From the NCBI GenBank assembly GCA_949297415.1, contig CASFSV010000014.1, positions 203,873 to 249,293 on the forward strand: a stretch of DNA of 45,421 bases. The letters run 5' to 3'. Positions 1-9,694 of this stretch are shown here, piece after piece. Each line of letters starts with the position of its first letter. The stretch's first letter is position 1. Made by a program: the position numbers and the translations under genes. The stretch is from an uncultured Alphaproteobacteria bacterium. GTDB taxonomy: Bacteria; Pseudomonadota; Alphaproteobacteria; RF32; CAG-239. Below the pieces are notes generated by a model. It saw nothing but the letters and a program-made list of their open reading frames with translations. It had not been told where the DNA came from and did not search any database.

Positions 1-2
1 AT

Positions 3-2039
3 CCGGGTGAACCTTATGTTCAACCATTAAACACACCTACAGCTGTACAAGAACAAGTTACACAAGTTGTGCAAGATGCTCCGGTTAAAATCAGTATTCC
101 TGAAAACTGGGAAGAAAATATGGGCATTACCGAAAAACAATGGACGAGATTACAGAGTTTTTGGGGTGGCGAAGCACAATATAATCATTTCTATCAAAAA
201 ATTACTGATGATATGCTCAAAGATGGCGGTATTTTTGCCGGTAAAACGCGTGAGCAGGTTTTATTTGAATATGAGCGTTTATCTTCTTGGAATTTACCTC
301 AACATCAAGAAGTTATTAAACGTATGGATTCATTCTTCGGATGTGATGGTGAAGAACGCATTATGTTAACAACCGAAGATACTAAGTCATTAAATGACGT
401 TATGCCTAATGGTTCTATCCGTGATGTTAACGGTAGTGAATGCGTTCGTGTTACCGGACGTGAAGTTAATTGCGGTGAAGAAGCTGTCCGTCATACTGAA
501 AATGTTGATTGCGGTTGTGAAGAAAATGTTGTTGTTAACGAAACTGTTCAAAAACCAACTCAACCGGCAAGTTCTGAACCTGCTTTCACGGAAGTTGAAG
601 GAGAAACACATTATATCGGCGTTCCTCAGTCAAACGAACAAGTTGTTGATCCAACTGTTAAAGTTGTGAAAGCTAATAACCTTCAACCTGGAAAAATTAT
701 TGGCGAAGCTGATGCCACTACAGTTGCTCAAACTCAAGCTGATAACGTTGAAGTTGTTATCGGAAAGGGTAATGCCGAAGTTGCCAATACAGATGTTCAA
801 GCTGATGCCTCTGGTATCGTTATTACAGATGATATAGAATTTGAGGAAGTTCCAGGTGAAACCATCTACGTTGATGATGCCGCTAGACAAGCTGCTCAGC
901 GAATATCTACTACTGATGAGGAAATTTCATTTACAGAAGTTTCTGGAAGCAGAATTGAAATAACTTCATCTGATCAGGCCGTAACAGAAACAGTTGTTTC
1001 TACACAATCCGAACATTCTGAAACTGTTGTCGCAACTGTTGACGGCGATGTTAAAGAAACTATTATTCCTAATTCTGCTGATGTTGAAATCGGAACTCCT
1101 GCCGCTGATAATGTTCCTGAACGTGGCGGTTATATGAACACCGGTTTGACGGAAAAGCAATATCATCGTATGGAAACTTTCTTCAAAGATAAATTTGGTG
1201 AAAACGCTTTTGAAGATTATATGAACAGAATTACTGATGATATGCGTGCCAAAGGCGGTATGTTTGAAGGTTTAAGCAAAGCTCAAGCTTTATATTCCGT
1301 TCAACAAATGACAGCTTGGTCTAATGATCAACATGGTGCTTTTGCAAAAGAAATTTCAACAATGATTGAATATTTGAAAGGCGAATGTAAAGACACTATT
1401 ACCTTAACCGAATCTGAACAAATCAAAGGAATTATCGATAAAGTTAACGAGAATGGTACTATTGACGGAGTTACCGGTACAACCAATAAAATGGTTAAAT
1501 ATTTCCAAGCTAATGATTGCGGCGAAGCCGGAACGTATAATGTGCAAGAAGTTGCAGGTGATGCGCATACAACACAACCTTCAGGCAATAAGTTTGCTCG
1601 TTTCTTTAAGAAAATTTGGAATACTTCTCCTGAACCGGTCTTTACAGAAGTTGAAGGTACAACTCGTGTAATTGAGGTTGTTCATACTGAAGAACAAGTT
1701 GTTGATCCTAATGTTGTTGTGGTTAAGGCGAATAATTTACGTCCTGGCAAAGTTCTTGGTGAAACAACTGCGGATGCCGTAAGTAGTGTTCAAGCGGATA
1801 ATGTAGAAGTTGTTATCGGGGAAGCTCCGGCTACATCTGCTAGCGAAACAGTTGTGGAAGAAACTAGAGAGCGTGTTTCCAACAAACTTTCTAAAAAAGC
1901 TGCCGAAACAACCGCTGATGTTCCAACTGATAGATTAACTAAAGAAGCAGAGGCTTCTATTCGTAAAAGAGGTCTTGATCCTAAAAAAGTTAATCCTAAT
2001 TTGTATAAATATATTAATGGTGATGCGCAGCATAATTAA
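3..2039 (+). CDS. Large tandem-repeat protein, 5' end outside window, function unknown
   Basis: The frame is open to the left edge, so the true start lies outside the window; 678 codons are visible. I do not recognise a family. Two copies of a roughly 75-residue, probably helical module are visible, at about nt 120-345 and 1134-1375. Both share TEKQ near the start, then ITDDM, a GG[IM]F turn and a W...QH segment. Each is followed by a Cys-containing stretch and a second repeat unit beginning EP.FTEVEG and containing QVVDP, VVKANNL.PGK and QADNVEVVIG (about nt 570-790 and 1624-1840). Shorter variants of the F.EV.G motif lie at about nt 837-960. The protein is acidic and rich in V, E, T and A, with no membrane segment in the visible part. 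The C-terminus has a basic patch (RKRGLDPKK). A strong terminator follows, so it ends its transcript. A surface, secreted or effector role would be speculation. Confidence 0.85.
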   Translation, partial: PGEPYVQPLNTPTAVQEQVTQVVQDAPVKISIPENWEENMGITEKQWTRLQSFWGGEAQYNHFYQKITDDMLKDGGIFAGKTREQVLFEYERLSSWNLPQHQEVIKRMDSFFGCDGEERIMLTTEDTKSLNDVMPNGSIRDVNGSECVRVTGREVNCGEEAVRHTENVDCGCEENVVVNETVQKPTQPASSEPAFTEVEGETHYIGVPQSNEQVVDPTVKVVKANNLQPGKIIGEADATTVAQTQADNVEVVIGKGNAEVANTDVQADASGIVITDDIEFEEVPGETIYVDDAARQAAQRISTTDEEISFTEVSGSRIEITSSDQAVTETVVSTQSEHSETVVATVDGDVKETIIPNSADVEIGTPAADNVPERGGYMNTGLTEKQYHRMETFFKDKFGENAFEDYMNRITDDMRAKGGMFEGLSKAQALYSVQQMTAWSNDQHGAFAKEISTMIEYLKGECKDTITLTESEQIKGIIDKVNENGTIDGVTGTTNKMVKYFQANDCGEAGTYNVQEVAGDAHTTQPSGNKFARFFKKIWNTSPEPVFTEVEGTTRVIEVVHTEEQVVDPNVVVVKANNLRPGKVLGETTADAVSSVQADNVEVVIGEAPATSASETVVEETRERVSNKLSKKAAETTADVPTDRLTKEAEASIRKRGLDPKKVNPNLYKYINGDAQHN

Positions 2040-2060
2040 GCGCTATGTGTTTCATCTTCA

Positions 2061-2096
2061 AACTGAAAATGGTTCTTGCCATTTTCAGTTTTTTTA
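2061..2096 (+). terminator. Rho-independent terminator after the repeat protein
   Basis: Perfect 12-bp stem AACTGAAAATGG / CCATTTTCAGTT with a 6-base loop (TTCTTG), ending in a run of seven T. It lies 21 bases after the stop codon. Confidence 0.9.
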
Positions 2097-2140
2097 TGCG
2101 TTGAATTTGCTTTTAACTTATTCTTTTTATTTAAATCTTG

Positions 2141-3288
<1,148 letters not shown>

Positions 3289-3297
3289 TAATTTTAC

Positions 3298-3370
3298 TTC
3301 CCGCCGTCTTTGAACTTTTATGTGCTTTGTAACACAAAAGGTTTGTGATGGCGGGAATATTTTTATTTTG
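3298..3370 (+). terminator. Hairpin with T-rich tail between gap and pgk (attenuator or partial terminator)
   Basis: An 11-bp stem with one G-T pair joins TTCCCGCCGTC (3298-3308) to GATGGCGGGAA (3347-3357). A second inner pairing, CTTTT.GTG with CACAAAAG, is possible. The T-rich stretch TATTTTTATTTT follows, and the pgk ribosome binding site comes directly after. It looks like an attenuating terminator or an mRNA-stabilising structure that would set the gap:pgk ratio. Which of these it is cannot be told from sequence. Confidence 0.6.
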
Positions 3371-3381
3371 AGGGATTTTAT

Positions 3382-4593
3382 ATGACTGAATATAGAACAA
3401 TTAAAGACTTAGGCAACCTTAACGGTAAAGTTGTTATGTTGAGAGCTGACCTGAACGTTCCTATGGATGAAAATTTTAACGTTACCAATACTGCTCGTAT
3501 TGACAGAACTGTTCCTACCATCAAAACATTGATGAGCCAAGGTGCTAAAGTTGTTGTTATTTCTCACTTTGGTAGACCTGAAGGCAAAGGCGACATGAAA
3601 AACTCTTTATCCCATATCGTTAAAGATTTAGAAAAAGCTCTTGGCAAGCATGTTGTTTTTGTTGATGACTGCATTGGTGAAAAAGTTGAAGATGCTGTTA
3701 AAAATATGAAACAAGATGAAATTCTTTTGCTCGAAAACCTCCGTTTTTATAATGAAGAAAAGAAAGGCGATGAAGCTTTTGCAAAAGAATTAGTTAAACC
3801 AGCTGATGTTTATGTTTCTGACGCTTTCTCCACCGCTCATCGCGCGCACGCCTCTATGGTTGCCGCAGCTCAGCAACTTCCTTCAGCTATGGGTTTACTC
3901 ATGGAAGAAGAAGTTAATGCGCTTTCTACCGGCTTAAATAATCCGGTTCGCCCGCTTATCGCTATTGTCGGGGGGTCTAAAGTTTCTACAAAATTAGACT
4001 TGTTGAATAACTTGGTTAAAAAAGTTAATAAACTCGTTATCTCCGGCGGTATGGCTCATACCTTTATGAAAGCCAGCGGCATTGACACTATTAACGAAGC
4101 TAACTCTTTGGTTCAAATGGATATGCTTGATACTGCTAAAGAAATTATGGCTACCGCTAAAGCAAATAACTGCGAAATTATTTTACCGCAAGACGTTGTT
4201 GTTTCCAAAGAGTTTAAGCCGATGGCTGAACACAAAACTGTTGATTTGGCTAACATTCCGGCTGAAGGTTGGAGTTTGCTTGATGTTGGTGAAAAGACTA
4301 TTGCCGCTATCAATGCCAAATTAGATGAGTGCAAGACGCTTGTTTGGAATGGTCCTCTTGGTGTATTTGAAATGAAGCCTTTTGATAATGCAACAAACAA
4401 AGTTGCTCAACATGCCGCAGAATTAACTCAAAGCGGTAAATTGACTTCTGTCGCCGGTGGCGGCGATACTGTTTCCGCTCTTGAAAATGCCGGTGTTGCC
4501 AATAAATTTACATACATTTCAACAGCCGGCGGCGCTTTCTTGGAATGGATGGAAGGTAAAGAACTTCCAGGCGTTGTGGTTATGAAAAAATAA
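3382..4593 (+). CDS. pgk: Phosphoglycerate kinase
   Basis: Transfers the phosphate of 1,3-bisphosphoglycerate to ADP, making ATP and 3-phosphoglycerate in glycolysis. The 403-residue protein has the N-domain substrate signature RADLNVP near residue 21, SHFGRP near residue 55, LLENLRF near 114 and the C-domain nucleotide region VAGGGDT near 354, all in family order. The start follows GAGGGA. It lies downstream of gap, separated by a hairpin, and ends at its own strong terminator, so it is the last gene of the gap-pgk unit. Confidence 0.98.
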   Translation: MTEYRTIKDLGNLNGKVVMLRADLNVPMDENFNVTNTARIDRTVPTIKTLMSQGAKVVVISHFGRPEGKGDMKNSLSHIVKDLEKALGKHVVFVDDCIGEKVEDAVKNMKQDEILLLENLRFYNEEKKGDEAFAKELVKPADVYVSDAFSTAHRAHASMVAAAQQLPSAMGLLMEEEVNALSTGLNNPVRPLIAIVGGSKVSTKLDLLNNLVKKVNKLVISGGMAHTFMKASGIDTINEANSLVQMDMLDTAKEIMATAKANNCEIILPQDVVVSKEFKPMAEHKTVDLANIPAEGWSLLDVGEKTIAAINAKLDECKTLVWNGPLGVFEMKPFDNATNKVAQHAAELTQSGKLTSVAGGGDTVSALENAGVANKFTYISTAGGAFLEWMEGKELPGVVVMKK

Positions 4594-4616
4594 TCATAAC
4601 GTCTAGTCTTTTGATT

Positions 4617-4650
4617 AAGGAGTAAGCCCATAAGTTTACTCCTTTTTTAT
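4617..4650 (+). terminator. Rho-independent terminator after pgk
   Basis: A 9-bp stem AAGGAGTAA / TTACTCCTT (4617-4625 and 4636-4644), extendable by a G-T pair, is followed by a T run. Confidence 0.88.
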
Positions 4651-4687
4651 ATTTTTCTTACCTTTTAGCCTTGTGGCTATATATCTT

Positions 4688-4717
4688 TTGAAATACTCCG
4701 AAACATTATTTTATACT
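4688..4717 (+). promoter_or_regulatory. Candidate sigma-70-type promoter for the outer-membrane barrel gene
   Basis: TTGAAA (4688-4693), an 18-base spacer and TATACT (4712-4717). It lies after the pgk terminator and about 100 bases before the barrel gene start. That would leave a leader of about 90 bases containing the inverted repeat at 4769-4787. Confidence 0.5.
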
Positions 4718-4768
4718 AAAGCTATATTATTTTACTTGTTTTTTACTAATTTATCTATAAACTTTGGC

Positions 4769-4787
4769 TATAACACTTAGTGTTATA
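4769..4787. promoter_or_regulatory. 8-bp inverted repeat, possible operator or leader hairpin
   Basis: TATAACAC-TTA-GTGTTATA is a perfect dyad with 8-base arms and a 3-base centre, 28 bases before the start codon of the barrel gene. Its size suits a dimeric repressor site, or a small hairpin in the leader. No known regulator was matched. Confidence 0.45.
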
Positions 4788-4814
4788 TTCCGAAACTAGA
4801 TAAAGGAGTTTATC

Positions 4815-5597
4815 ATGAACTACAGAACTATGTTATTAGCTACAGCTGCGGTACTCTTTAGTTCCCAAGCTATGGCTGCAGATATTACTAACCCTTTCTT
4901 TACACCTAACAAAGGTCAGATTGTTTCTGATACTAATGTTGGTTACTATCGTGCAAAAGGAAAACACGATGATGGCGTTGCTGAAGGATATTATGCTGCA
5001 GAAACATTAGAATATGGTATTACAGACAAGTTCAGCATTAACGGCACAATCGCTAATATGTTTGATACTCAAGGTGAATACAATAATGACCATAACTTTG
5101 CATATCAAATCGGTGCAAAATATAACACTAATTGCGATAAAATTTTGTTCCAAGTTGCTGCTAACTATTCTACTTTTGAACCACAATCTTGGTTTGGAAG
5201 AGATGAAACCAATCACTGGTATAAGAGATTGAGTGGAGAAATTAAACTTGGTTACGATATGGGTAACGGTTTAACACCTTATGCTTCTTACCTCATTTCA
5301 GGCAATATTGATGATGGTGACAGAGATTTAGACCAATCTGTTAAAATTGGTGCTCATAAATATTTTGGCAAATATGCTCTTGATTTAGGTTTACGCTATA
5401 ACTTCAGTACAGATGGTGGTGGCAACTTCTTGTATGATGGTAGCTATAATGATTTATGGGCAGAAGCTGCTGCTGACTACTATGTAAAAGAAAATATAGC
5501 TGTTGGTATTTATGGTAGCTACCGTATTGATGGTTCTTATGACAAGAATCTTGATTATGCCTATACAGCAGGTGCTCATTTGAAAGTTTTATTCTAA
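4815..5597 (+). CDS. Outer-membrane beta-barrel protein (porin-like)
   Basis: The 260-residue protein begins with a clear signal peptide: basic start, hydrophobic stretch, then cleavage after AMA near residue 21. The mature part alternates polar and hydrophobic residues, is rich in Tyr, Gly, Asn and Asp, and has repeated GY/Y.Y strand patterns (for example IGAKYN, LGLRYNFS, AVGIYGSYRI). It ends in Phe (LKVLF), the usual C-terminal signal for barrel assembly by BamA. By size it could form about 10-12 strands. No specific substrate or porin subfamily can be named. It sits alone between two terminators after AAAGGAG, so it is probably monocistronic and well expressed. Confidence 0.8.
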   Translation: MNYRTMLLATAAVLFSSQAMAADITNPFFTPNKGQIVSDTNVGYYRAKGKHDDGVAEGYYAAETLEYGITDKFSINGTIANMFDTQGEYNNDHNFAYQIGAKYNTNCDKILFQVAANYSTFEPQSWFGRDETNHWYKRLSGEIKLGYDMGNGLTPYASYLISGNIDDGDRDLDQSVKIGAHKYFGKYALDLGLRYNFSTDGGGNFLYDGSYNDLWAEAAADYYVKENIAVGIYGSYRIDGSYDKNLDYAYTAGAHLKVLF

Positions 5598-5616
5598 GGA
5601 TATAACTTTTATATTG

Positions 5617-5646
5617 AAGAGGGTTCTGATTAGAACCCTCTTTTTT
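5617..5646 (+). terminator. Rho-independent terminator after the barrel gene
   Basis: Perfect 11-bp stem AAGAGGGTTCT / AGAACCCTCTT with a GATT loop, running into six T. Confidence 0.93.
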
Positions 5647-5734
5647 GTTGCCTGATGCGATATGTGATAAATTATTGTCTTTTGTCTTTCTGTTTTTTAA
5701 ATTTTCTTAATATTAACACCTTATACTGAAGGCA

Positions 5735-5775
5735 TTGTAAAATATTTAGTTTTGCCGTATATAGACTATATATGG
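5735..5775 (+). promoter_or_regulatory. Promoter for the FAD oxidoreductase operon, -10 inside an inverted repeat
   Basis: TTGTAA (5735-5740), a 17-base spacer and TATATA (5758-5763). The -10 lies inside an imperfect dyad, CCGTATATA-GAC-TATATATGG (5755-5775, one mismatch), which could bind a repressor. The ribosome binding site AAAGGAGAG follows immediately. Confidence 0.6.
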
Positions 5776-5791
5776 TAAAAAGGAGAGAGAT

Positions 5792-7351
5792 ATGAAAAGA
5801 AAAGCTATTATCATCGGTGCAGGACCTGCCGGTTTGACCGCCGCGTACGAAATGTTGACACGTTCGGACATTGAACCGATTATTCTGGAAGAAAATGATT
5901 TTGTCGGCGGAATTAGCGCAACGCTCGATTATAAAAATAATAAAATCGATATGGGCGGACACCGCTTCTTTTCTAAATCTGACAGAGTTATGAATTGGTG
6001 GCTCAGCATTTTACCTCAGCAAGGTAAACCTTCTGTTGATGATATTATGTTGAACCGAGAAGTGGAGCTTTCCTCTCTTCCAGATGCCCCTGATCCTGAA
6101 AAGACAGACAGAGTTATGCTCAAAAGACATAGATTGTCTCGCATTTTTTATCTTAAAACATTTTTTAGCTATCCAGTTAGCCTAAACTTTGATACTATCA
6201 GAGGACTGGGATTGTGGCGGATGTTTAAAATCGGATGTTCTTATCTTAAAGTTCTAGTTTTCCCTATTAAAGACGAAAAATCGCTGGAAGATTTTATGAT
6301 AAATCGTTTCGGAAGAGAGCTTTACCTTACTTTCTTTAAAGATTATACTGAAAAGTTGTGGGGTATTGATTGCTCTAAAATTTCTGCGGAATGGGGAGCG
6401 CAAAGAATCAAAGGCATCTCCATCTTAAAAGTTTTAAAACAAATGTTTAAGGATTTATTTGGTAAAAAAGGCGGTGCTGTTGAAACTAGCTTCATTGATA
6501 GCTTTTTCTATCCTAAATTTGGACCAGGGCATTTGTGGCAATCTGTTGCTAAGCTTATTGAAGAAAAAGGCGGTAAAATTTTACACCGTCATAAAGTTAT
6601 CCGCATCGTCAAAAAAGGCAATCAAATTACCTCTGTAGAGGCAATTGATGAACACGGTAAACTTAAAGTTTTTGAAGGAGATATTTTTATCTCGACAATG
6701 CCGGTTAAAGATTTAATCGAATCGATGACCGATGTTCCGAATAAAGTTAAAAAAGTTGCTGAAGGTTTGATGTATCGTGACTTTAGAACTGTCGGTATTC
6801 TTTTGAAAAAATTAAAGCTTAAAAATACGACACATTTCAAAACTGTCAGTAATATTGTTCCGGATACATGGATTTATATTCAAGAGCGAGACGTTAAACT
6901 TGGGCGCTTGCAAATCTTTAATAACTGGAGCCCTTATATGGTGAAAGATTTTAAAGATACGGTCTGGATTGGACTTGAGTATTTTTGTAATGAAAAAGAT
7001 CAAATCTGGACAGATGATGATGATACATTCATCAAGTTTGCCATTGAAGAAGCTTCTCAAATCGGTATTTTTGATAAAGAAGATGTTTTAGATGCTTATA
7101 CTCATCGTGTAAAGAAAGCATATCCTGCATATTTTGGTTCTTATGAGCGCTTTGATGAAATCAAAACTTTTGTTAACGGCATTGATAACCTTTTCTTAGT
7201 AGGACGTAACGGTATGCATCGCTATAACAATATGGATCATTCTACTTTGGCAGCAATGAAAACCGTTGATTTTATTTTAGGCGAGTGCAACTCTCGTGAA
7301 GAGATTTGGTCTATCAATACTGAAGCTGATTATCATGAAGAAAAAAAGTAA
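5792..7351 (+). CDS. FAD/NAD(P)-binding oxidoreductase, amine oxidase / UDP-galactopyranose mutase-like
   Basis: The 519-residue flavoprotein has the N-terminal dinucleotide motif GAGPAG at residues 9-14, an acidic ribose-binding stretch (ILEEN) and then GGISAT and DMGGHRFF. This matches the family annotated as protoporphyrinogen-oxidase-like or UDP-galactopyranose-mutase-like NAD(P)/FAD oxidoreductases. A C-terminal FAD contact is seen in [18 protein letters not shown] near residues 470-487. It has no signal peptide. Its last codons overlap the next gene, a GT-C-like membrane protein, so the two are probably translated together and act in one envelope-sugar or polyprenyl-linked pathway (inference). 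The exact substrate is not known; a true galactofuranose mutase is possible but not shown. Confidence 0.8.
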   Translation: MKRKAIIIGAGPAGLTAAYEMLTRSDIEPIILEENDFVGGISATLDYKNNKIDMGGHRFFSKSDRVMNWWLSILPQQGKPSVDDIMLNREVELSSLPDAPDPEKTDRVMLKRHRLSRIFYLKTFFSYPVSLNFDTIRGLGLWRMFKIGCSYLKVLVFPIKDEKSLEDFMINRFGRELYLTFFKDYTEKLWGIDCSKISAEWGAQRIKGISILKVLKQMFKDLFGKKGGAVETSFIDSFFYPKFGPGHLWQSVAKLIEEKGGKILHRHKVIRIVKKGNQITSVEAIDEHGKLKVFEGDIFISTMPVKDLIESMTDVPNKVKKVAEGLMYRDFRTVGILLKKLKLKNTTHFKTVSNIVPDTWIYIQERDVKLGRLQIFNNWSPYMVKDFKDTVWIGLEYFCNEKDQIWTDDDDTFIKFAIEEASQIGIFDKEDVLDAYTHRVKKAYPAYFGSYERFDEIKTFVNGIDNLFLVGRNGMHRYNNMDHSTLAAMKTVDFILGECNSREEIWSINTEADYHEEKK

Positions 7352-8858
7352 TACTTTTTTAGAGGGGAGTCTCTCTCTCCCCTCTTCTTTCAAAAAAATA
7401 ATTGATACCGAACTTACCGATTTTGATGAAAATTCGGTTGTTCGTATTTTCAAGATTTTTTCATGCGTTGCACTCTTAGTTGTGCTTTATGCTTTTGTTT
7501 TTTCCGGTTTTCAAATTGTTGACGAATTTGAACATTTGCACGCTTCTTGGCTTGTCAGTATCGGGCAAGTTCCTTACAGAGATTTTTTTGAACACCATAA
7601 CCCTCTGCTTTGGTATATCAGTGCACCAATCGTCAGCCTTTTCTATGATAACGCAATTATTTTTTATGTGGTGCGCGGCATAAGTTTTTGTATTTCGCTT
7701 TTAACTCTGTTTTTTATTTTTAAAACGGCGCTATTTTTTACCTCTCGAATTGGTGCATGGTTTGCGATTGTTTTGACTTTCGGAAACATTATTACCATTT
7801 ACAATTTTAGCCAATTTCGCCCTGATAACTTTATGAATTGTTGCTTTATTATCGGGCTGTATTATCTCTTTGACTATCTTCGCCAAAAGCAACTTAAATT
7901 ACTTATTTTTTCCTTTCTAGGATTTACTTTTTCAGCTCTGTTTTTGCAAAAAATATCATTGCTTCTGATTGCCGTTGAATTTGTTTTATTATATCTGCTT
8001 TTTTGCAAAAAAATTTCATTCAGACATATTACATTTGCTGCACTTCCGGCCATCTTTGTCGCTTTTGGATTTTTGTTTTTCTTATATTTGAATAATACTC
8101 TTCCGCAATATTTTGAACTCAATTTACATTTTAACCAAGCTATGCTTGCTTATTTTGATCGAGGGGCTTTTTGGCTCGGCAATCTTTTTCTTAGTTTTTA
8201 CGGACTTGTTCTACTTTATGGTTTATACATTTTTCGTAAGCAGAACATTTATTTTAAAATCACATTTTTACTCTTTGTTGCAGAACTTTTGATGCGGAAT
8301 TTTTATTTTGCACCGCATCCAAATTATTACACTTTGTTAGTGATGTTTACGGCGTTAGTCTTTTCTCCGTTTATTACATTTGTTTTTCCTAAGCATAAGA
8401 TTATCAGCCTTATTTTAATCATTCTGGCTTTTTTAAACTTGGGATTACTTTTTAACACTGTGGACGCTACGTCTATCAAGCATAATAGTTTTAAACACTA
8501 CCTTTTGGCTGATTATGTTCATAAAAATTCTGTACCTGATGACTATTTAATGAATGGATATGACAAAAACTTTAATATCTATCGTAAAGATGTCAGCTAT
8601 TATTGGTTCGGATTAGATATGCTGTTGCCAATTATGGAAACGGAATATAATATCTCACAAAAACCAGACGTTAATCAGTTAATTATAAAATATCGTCCAA
8701 AATTTATTTATGTGCAAAATTATCCGGATTTGCGCGCTTATCGCGCTTATGGAGAAAATCGTTATTCACAAGTTTTTATTCCGGAATTGGTTGGGGAATT
8801 ATATCAAAAGACTCCTTTTGAAAATTTAGCTGTATTAAAACCATTTAGTAAATTTTAA
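7335..8858 (+). CDS. Multi-pass membrane protein, GT-C / PMT-like glycosyltransferase
   Basis: The 507-residue protein has about ten hydrophobic segments. Its first external loop contains [20 protein letters not shown] followed by [15 protein letters not shown]. An acidic residue pair in this position is typical of GT-C (PMT/ArnT-like) enzymes, which transfer sugars from lipid-phosphate donors on the periplasmic side. The start at 7335 (ATG) overlaps the upstream flavoprotein by 17 bases. A GTG at 7296 would add 13 residues inside that gene and is less likely. The overlap indicates translational coupling. Donor and acceptor are unknown; a membrane protein of similar type is encoded at 18536-20113. 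Confidence 0.72.
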   Translation: MKKKSNTFLEGSLSLPSSFKKIIDTELTDFDENSVVRIFKIFSCVALLVVLYAFVFSGFQIVDEFEHLHASWLVSIGQVPYRDFFEHHNPLLWYISAPIVSLFYDNAIIFYVVRGISFCISLLTLFFIFKTALFFTSRIGAWFAIVLTFGNIITIYNFSQFRPDNFMNCCFIIGLYYLFDYLRQKQLKLLIFSFLGFTFSALFLQKISLLLIAVEFVLLYLLFCKKISFRHITFAALPAIFVAFGFLFFLYLNNTLPQYFELNLHFNQAMLAYFDRGAFWLGNLFLSFYGLVLLYGLYIFRKQNIYFKITFLLFVAELLMRNFYFAPHPNYYTLLVMFTALVFSPFITFVFPKHKIISLILIILAFLNLGLLFNTVDATSIKHNSFKHYLLADYVHKNSVPDDYLMNGYDKNFNIYRKDVSYYWFGLDMLLPIMETEYNISQKPDVNQLIIKYRPKFIYVQNYPDLRAYRAYGENRYSQVFIPELVGELYQKTPFENLAVLKPFSKF

Positions 8859-8902
8859 ATCTTGATTGATAAAATATTAGAGCAAGTAATTGAGGAAATT
8901 TT

Positions 8903-9577
8903 ATGTTACGTTTTTTAAAATTTATTTTCTTAGCTTTATGGCTTTCTTTTTCAACCGCTCAGGCCGCTTCTGTTGCTGTTAATAGCCAAGATGCGCGCAT
9001 ATGGGCTAATACCAAAGGTCAGGAATTGATACAAGCTCTGGCCGAATCTAATCTTGCCGCTAAATACGCTAAACTTGATACAATGCTTAATGAAGATGTT
9101 AACCTAAATTACATCTCAAAATTTGTCATCGGAAAATATGCAAAGCTAATGACACCTCAACAGTTGGCTCAATATACCAACCTTTTTCACAGATATGCTC
9201 TTACTCTTTACAAACAGTTTAATCTGAATTTTGATGCTTCCGCTGTAAACTTTTCAATTGATAGTGTTGTTGAACATCAGAATTTTGCAACAGTGAATTG
9301 TTCCGTTGATCCTAGTAAAGTTTTTGAAAATATGCGCGGCATCAGAGTTGAACCGCAGATTATTCCGGTAAAATTTAAACTTATTCGTGGTACAAAAAAT
9401 CGTATTCAAGCGGTTGATGTGGAAATCTCCGGTGTCAGTTTAGTCATTGAATACAGAAAACGTTTTTATGAGATGATTAAGGAAAATGGCGAAGATATAA
9501 ATTGGTTCTTACAGCGTTTTAATGACCAAGTGATAGCAAACGAAAAAGTTGCTTATCAGAAGTTACTTAATCAATAA
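8903..9577 (+). CDS. mlaC: MlaC-type periplasmic phospholipid-binding protein (Ttg2D family)
   Basis: The 224-residue protein has a signal peptide cleaved after AQA near residue 21. The mature part shows family patterns: an early N.....A...K...L, then the YISKFVIGKY region, LTPQQ-like MTPQQLAQYTNLFH, and IQAVDVEISGVSLVIEYRKRF near the end. MlaC proteins carry phospholipids across the periplasm between an outer-membrane complex and the inner-membrane MCE transporter. It follows the membrane glycosyltransferase by 44 bases with GAGGAA before the ATG. The MCE genes of this window are 11 kb away on the other strand; no MlaE permease or MlaF ATPase is seen here. Confidence 0.82.
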   Translation: MLRFLKFIFLALWLSFSTAQAASVAVNSQDARIWANTKGQELIQALAESNLAAKYAKLDTMLNEDVNLNYISKFVIGKYAKLMTPQQLAQYTNLFHRYALTLYKQFNLNFDASAVNFSIDSVVEHQNFATVNCSVDPSKVFENMRGIRVEPQIIPVKFKLIRGTKNRIQAVDVEISGVSLVIEYRKRFYEMIKENGEDINWFLQRFNDQVIANEKVAYQKLLNQ

Positions 9578-9694
9578 ATCCTTTTCTATGCAGGTTTGGT
9601 TTAAAAATTTTTAAAATAGCGTTGTATTTTTTTTTCATTATGCTAAATTGTGCTTAATTTATTGAGGTAAAACTTTAAGATAAGGATTTTAGTT

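Noticed and set aside
2061..2096. Possible CRISPR-like or repeat element
   Set aside because: A single perfect hairpin with a T-tail; it is a simple terminator.
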